From: Rhodovastum atsumiense
GTDB lineage: Bacteria; Pseudomonadota; Alphaproteobacteria; Acetobacterales; Acetobacteraceae
NCBI RefSeq assembly: GCF_937425535.1
Contig: NZ_OW485601.1
Coordinates: 3,765,501-3,829,500, forward strand
Direction of reading: 5' to 3'
DNA length: 64,000 nucleotides
The notes beneath the pieces are model-generated. The model had not been told where the DNA came from. It did no database searches and saw only the letters and a list, made by a program, of their open reading frames with translations. Position 1 is the stretch's first letter. Each line of letters begins with the position of its first letter. The translations under genes and the position numbers were made by a program. Below, piece by piece: positions 61,423 to 64,000 of the stretch.

Positions 61423-64000
61423 TCAGTCGCCGTGCGCCTCCGCCATGGTTTCCGTGCGGGCGGCGGGCTCGCGCACGCGGAACCAGGTGACGTAGAGCAC
61501 CGGCAGGAACACCAGGGTCAGCACGGTCGCCACCAGCAGCCCGCCCATCACCGCGATCGCCATCGGACCCCAGAAGATCGTCGCCGCGATCGGGATCAGC
61601 CCGAGCACCGTCGAGATCGCCGTCAGCGTGATCGGCCGGAACCGTGACAGGCTCGCCGCGATCACCGCGTCCCAGGGGCCGCGGCCCTCCGCTTTCTCCG
61701 TCTCGATCTGCTCGATCAGGATCACCGCGTTGCGGGCGATCAGGCCGAGCAGCGAGAGGATGCCGAGGATGGCGACGAAGCCCAGCGGCTTGCCGAAGAT
61801 CAGCAGCGCCGCGACGATGCCGATCAGGCCGAGCGGCACCACGCTGAGCACCAGGAACAGCAGGTTGAAGCTCTGCAACTGGATCATCAGGAAGGTGATC
61901 ATCAGGAACAGCATCAGCGGGATCACCGCGACCACCGAGGCCTGCGAGCGCTGGCTTTCCTCCACGGTGCCGCCGACCACGACGCGATAGCCGGCGGGCA
62001 GCTCCGCGTTGAGCGTCCCGATCGCCGGTGCCAGCGCGTCGACCACCGCCTCCGGCAGTTCGCCCGGTGCCACGTCCGCCTGCACGGTCAGGGTGGGGAC
62101 GCGGTCGCGCCGCCAGACCAGCGGGTATTCCTGTTCGAACTCGAAGCTCGCCAACTGGCTGAGCGGCACCGTACGACCGTTCGGCAATGCCACCTGCAGG
62201 CTGCGCAGCGTCGCCAGCGAGACGCGCTGCTCGTCGGTCGCGCGCGCCAGCACATCAACCAGATAGATGCCGTCGCGCACCTGCGTCACCGGCGCGCCCG
62301 ACACCACGCTGTTCAGCACACTGGCGATCGCCTGGGAACTCAGGCCGAGCAGCCGCGCCTGGTCCTGGTCGATGCGGATGCGCAGCTTGCGCCCCGGCTC
62401 CATCCAGTCGAAGTTCACCCGCCGCACGCCGGCATGCGGCGTCATTACCGCGGCGACGCGCAGTGCGATCTCGCGCACCTCGCTCGCATCCGGGCCGCTG
62501 ACGCGGTACTGCACCGGCCAGCCGACCGGCGGGCCGAGCCCGAGCGGCGACACCCGCGCGACGACGCCGGGGAACTGCTCCGCCAGCACCGTTTCCAGCT
62601 TCGCTTCCAGCCGCTTGCGCGCGGCGATGTCCTTGGCGACGATGACGGCCTGGGCGAAGAAGTCGTTGGGCAGCTGCACATCAAGCGGCAGGTAGAAGCG
62701 GATCGCGCCGCGCCCGACATAGGTGCTCCAGTGATCGACATCGGGATCGGCCTTCAGCACCGCATCCAGCCGCGCCGCGGTGGCTTCGCTGGCGTAGATG
62801 GACGCGTTCTGCGGCAATCGCAGGTCGACCATCAGGTCCGGCCGGTCGGAGGGCGGGAAGAACTGCCGTGGCACCAGCGGCACGGCCAGCAGCGCGCCCA
62901 CGAAGCAAACCAGGGTGATGCCGAGCGTGAGCCAGCGCAGCCGCATGGCGCCGACCAGGAAGGCGCGGAAGCCGCGCAGCACCCGCCCCGGCTGGTCGGC
63001 GACGCGATCGGGTTTGCGCAGGATCGCCACCCCGAGCAGCGGCGTGAACAGCACCGCGACGATCCAGGACAGGATCAGCGTGATGCCCACGACGGCGAAG
63101 ATCGAGAAGGTGTATTCGCCGGCAGAGCTGCGCGCGAAGCCGATCGGCACGAAGCCGGCCGCCGAGACGAAGGATCCGGTCAGCATCGGGAAGGCCAGCG
63201 ACTGGTAGGCGAAGGTCGCCGCCGTTTCCTTGCTGTCGCCCTGCGCCAGCCGCGAGGTCATCACGTCGACCGTGGTCATGGCGTCATCGACCAGCAGGCC
63301 GAGCGCGATGATCAGCGCCCCGAGCGAGATGCGTTGCAGGTCGATCCCCGCCGCCTCCATGGTCGGGAACACGATCGCCAGGGTCAGCGGGATCGACAGG
63401 GCGACCACCGCCCCGGCACGGAAGCCGAGCGAGAGGAAGCTCACCCCCATGATGATGGCGATCGCCTGCCACAGCGAGGTGGTGAAGTCGGAGATGGCGT
63501 GGTCGACCACCACCGGCTGATCGGCCACCAGGAACGGCTCGATGCCGACCGGCAGGTCGGCGGTGATCTCCTGCATCGCCTTGCGGACATTGCGCCCGAG
63601 CGTGAGGATGTCGCCGCCCTCGCGCATGGCGATGGCGACGCCGATCCCGTCCTGTCCGTTCACCCGGAACAGCGGCTGCGGCGGATCGGCGGTGCCGCGG
63701 TGCACCTCGGCGATGTCGCGCAGCCGGATCAGCCGGCCGCCCGAGACGAAATTGACCGCCAGGATGTCCTGTTCCGACTCAAAGGCGCCGGAGATGCGCA
63801 GCGTCAGCTTCTCGTTGCCGGTCTGCACCGTGCCGGAGGGCGCCACCGCGTTCTGCGCCTGCAGTGCCGCGATCAGGGCGGCGCGGTCGATGCCCAGGCC
63901 GGCCAGCTGCTCCACCGAGAACTCAACGAAGATGCGGTCGTCCTGGGCGCCGAGGATCTCGACCTTGGAGACGTCGGGAATCCGCAGCATGCGCGAACGG
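61423..64000 (-). CDS. RND multidrug efflux pump (AcrB/HAE1-type), C-terminal part, cut by window edge
   Basis: At least 859 residues of an RND transporter; the N-terminus lies beyond the right edge. Visible: porter-domain segments (SKVEILGAQDDRIFVEFSVE), transmembrane helices 2-6 with LGLLVDDAMTTVDVMTSR (the helix-4 region with paired Asp), FVPIGFARSSAGEYTFSIFA, the large second periplasmic loop and final helices (GLIPIAATIFWGPMAIAVMG; LTLVFLPVLYVTWFRV). Essential charged residues of the proton relay appear intact. Its adaptor presumably lies further right. This is not the pump missing at 6 kb, because orientation and spacing differ. Confidence 0.94.
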   Translation of the reverse strand, partial: RSRMLRIPDVSKVEILGAQDDRIFVEFSVEQLAGLGIDRAALIAALQAQNAVAPSGTVQTGNEKLTLRISGAFESEQDILAVNFVSGGRLIRLRDIAEVHRGTADPPQPLFRVNGQDGIGVAIAMREGGDILTLGRNVRKAMQEITADLPVGIEPFLVADQPVVVDHAISDFTTSLWQAIAIIMGVSFLSLGFRAGAVVALSIPLTLAIVFPTMEAAGIDLQRISLGALIIALGLLVDDAMTTVDVMTSRLAQGDSKETAATFAYQSLAFPMLTGSFVSAAGFVPIGFARSSAGEYTFSIFAVVGITLILSWIVAVLFTPLLGVAILRKPDRVADQPGRVLRGFRAFLVGAMRLRWLTLGITLVCFVGALLAVPLVPRQFFPPSDRPDLMVDLRLPQNASIYASEATAARLDAVLKADPDVDHWSTYVGRGAIRFYLPLDVQLPNDFFAQAVIVAKDIAARKRLEAKLETVLAEQFPGVVARVSPLGLGPPVGWPVQYRVSGPDASEVREIALRVAAVMTPHAGVRRVNFDWMEPGRKLRIRIDQDQARLLGLSSQAIASVLNSVVSGAPVTQVRDGIYLVDVLARATDEQRVSLATLRSLQVALPNGRTVPLSQLASFEFEQEYPLVWRRDRVPTLTVQADVAPGELPEAVVDALAPAIGTLNAELPAGYRVVVGGTVEESQRSQASVVAVIPLMLFLMITFLMIQLQSFNLLFLVLSVVPLGLIGIVAALLIFGKPLGFVAILGILSLLGLIARNAVILIEQIETEKAEGRGPWDAVIAASLSRFRPITLTAISTVLGLIPIAATIFWGPMAIAVMGGLLVATVLTLVFLPVLYVTWFRVREPAARTETMAEAHGD

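Noticed and set aside
61423-64000. The RND pump at the right edge as the missing partner of the adaptor at 6 kb
   Set aside because: The two are 55 kb apart, and this pump is not preceded by that adaptor; nothing links them in sequence.

Overview
This is a 64 kb stretch of a very GC-rich, gene-dense bacterial chromosome. The gene families (LysR regulators, RND and MFS efflux systems, NMT1-type ABC importer, fungal-type leuA, periplasmic cyclohexadienyl dehydratase, DUF3313, DUF2269, DUF3857, DUF924) and the dispersed hairpin repeats suggest an alphaproteobacterium, most plausibly of the Acetobacteraceae. That placement is an inference from gene content and codon use, not a computed result. 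No rRNA, tRNA, CRISPR array or prophage was recognised.

Layout. 1-6 kb is a disturbed accessory zone: a LysR fragment, an unknown protein, a methyl-accepting chemotaxis gene split by an IS630-family element, an extracellular solute-binding protein and an IS110-family recombinase. 6-10.2 kb is a minus-strand block of an OmpR-type response regulator, a histidine kinase, a DUF3313 lipoprotein and an RND adaptor. The pump gene expected next is absent except for a possible 7-codon stub. 10.4-17 kb holds two small envelope proteins, an MFS exporter with a divergent LysR, and a second LysR divergent from an aldo/keto reductase and zinc alcohol dehydrogenase.

17.2-24.1 kb is the most coherent pathway: an ABC importer (binding protein, permease, ATPase), a LysR regulator, an N-carbamoyl-D-amino-acid hydrolase, a dihydroorotase/hydantoinase-type cyclic amidohydrolase and an Asp/Glu/hydantoin racemase. 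Together they look like uptake and hydrolysis of 5-substituted hydantoins or a related cyclic ureide. 24-33.5 kb has small membrane proteins, a FIST-sensor/diguanylate cyclase pair, an MFS transporter with a divergent ArsR regulator, a di-haem peroxidase and a secreted phosphoesterase. 33.5-35.5 kb is leuA, preceded by a Leu-rich leader ORF and a hairpin that look like an attenuator.

35.6-45.5 kb contains a serine beta-lactamase-like protein in relatively AT-rich DNA, a flavin-binding protein with a divergent AraC regulator, a REP-associated tyrosine transposase (RAYT) flanked by its own REP palindromes, pheC, hydrolases and small proteins. 45.5-53.2 kb carries a second, intact chemoreceptor, a membrane-anchored nuclease, several exported proteins and a drug/metabolite transporter. 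53.2-64 kb has regulator/target units (XRE-cupin/EamA, GlxA-type AraC/SDR-SDR-MFS, ArsR/SDR), several with visible palindromic operators. It ends with a patatin lipoprotein and an RND pump that runs off the right edge.

The most unusual structural feature is a dispersed family of tandem-hairpin repeats (near 5.8, 19.9, 22.0 and 53.9 kb, with related pieces near 4.6 and 32.2 kb). One pair of copies at 19.9 kb forms a 160-bp palindrome between convergent genes.
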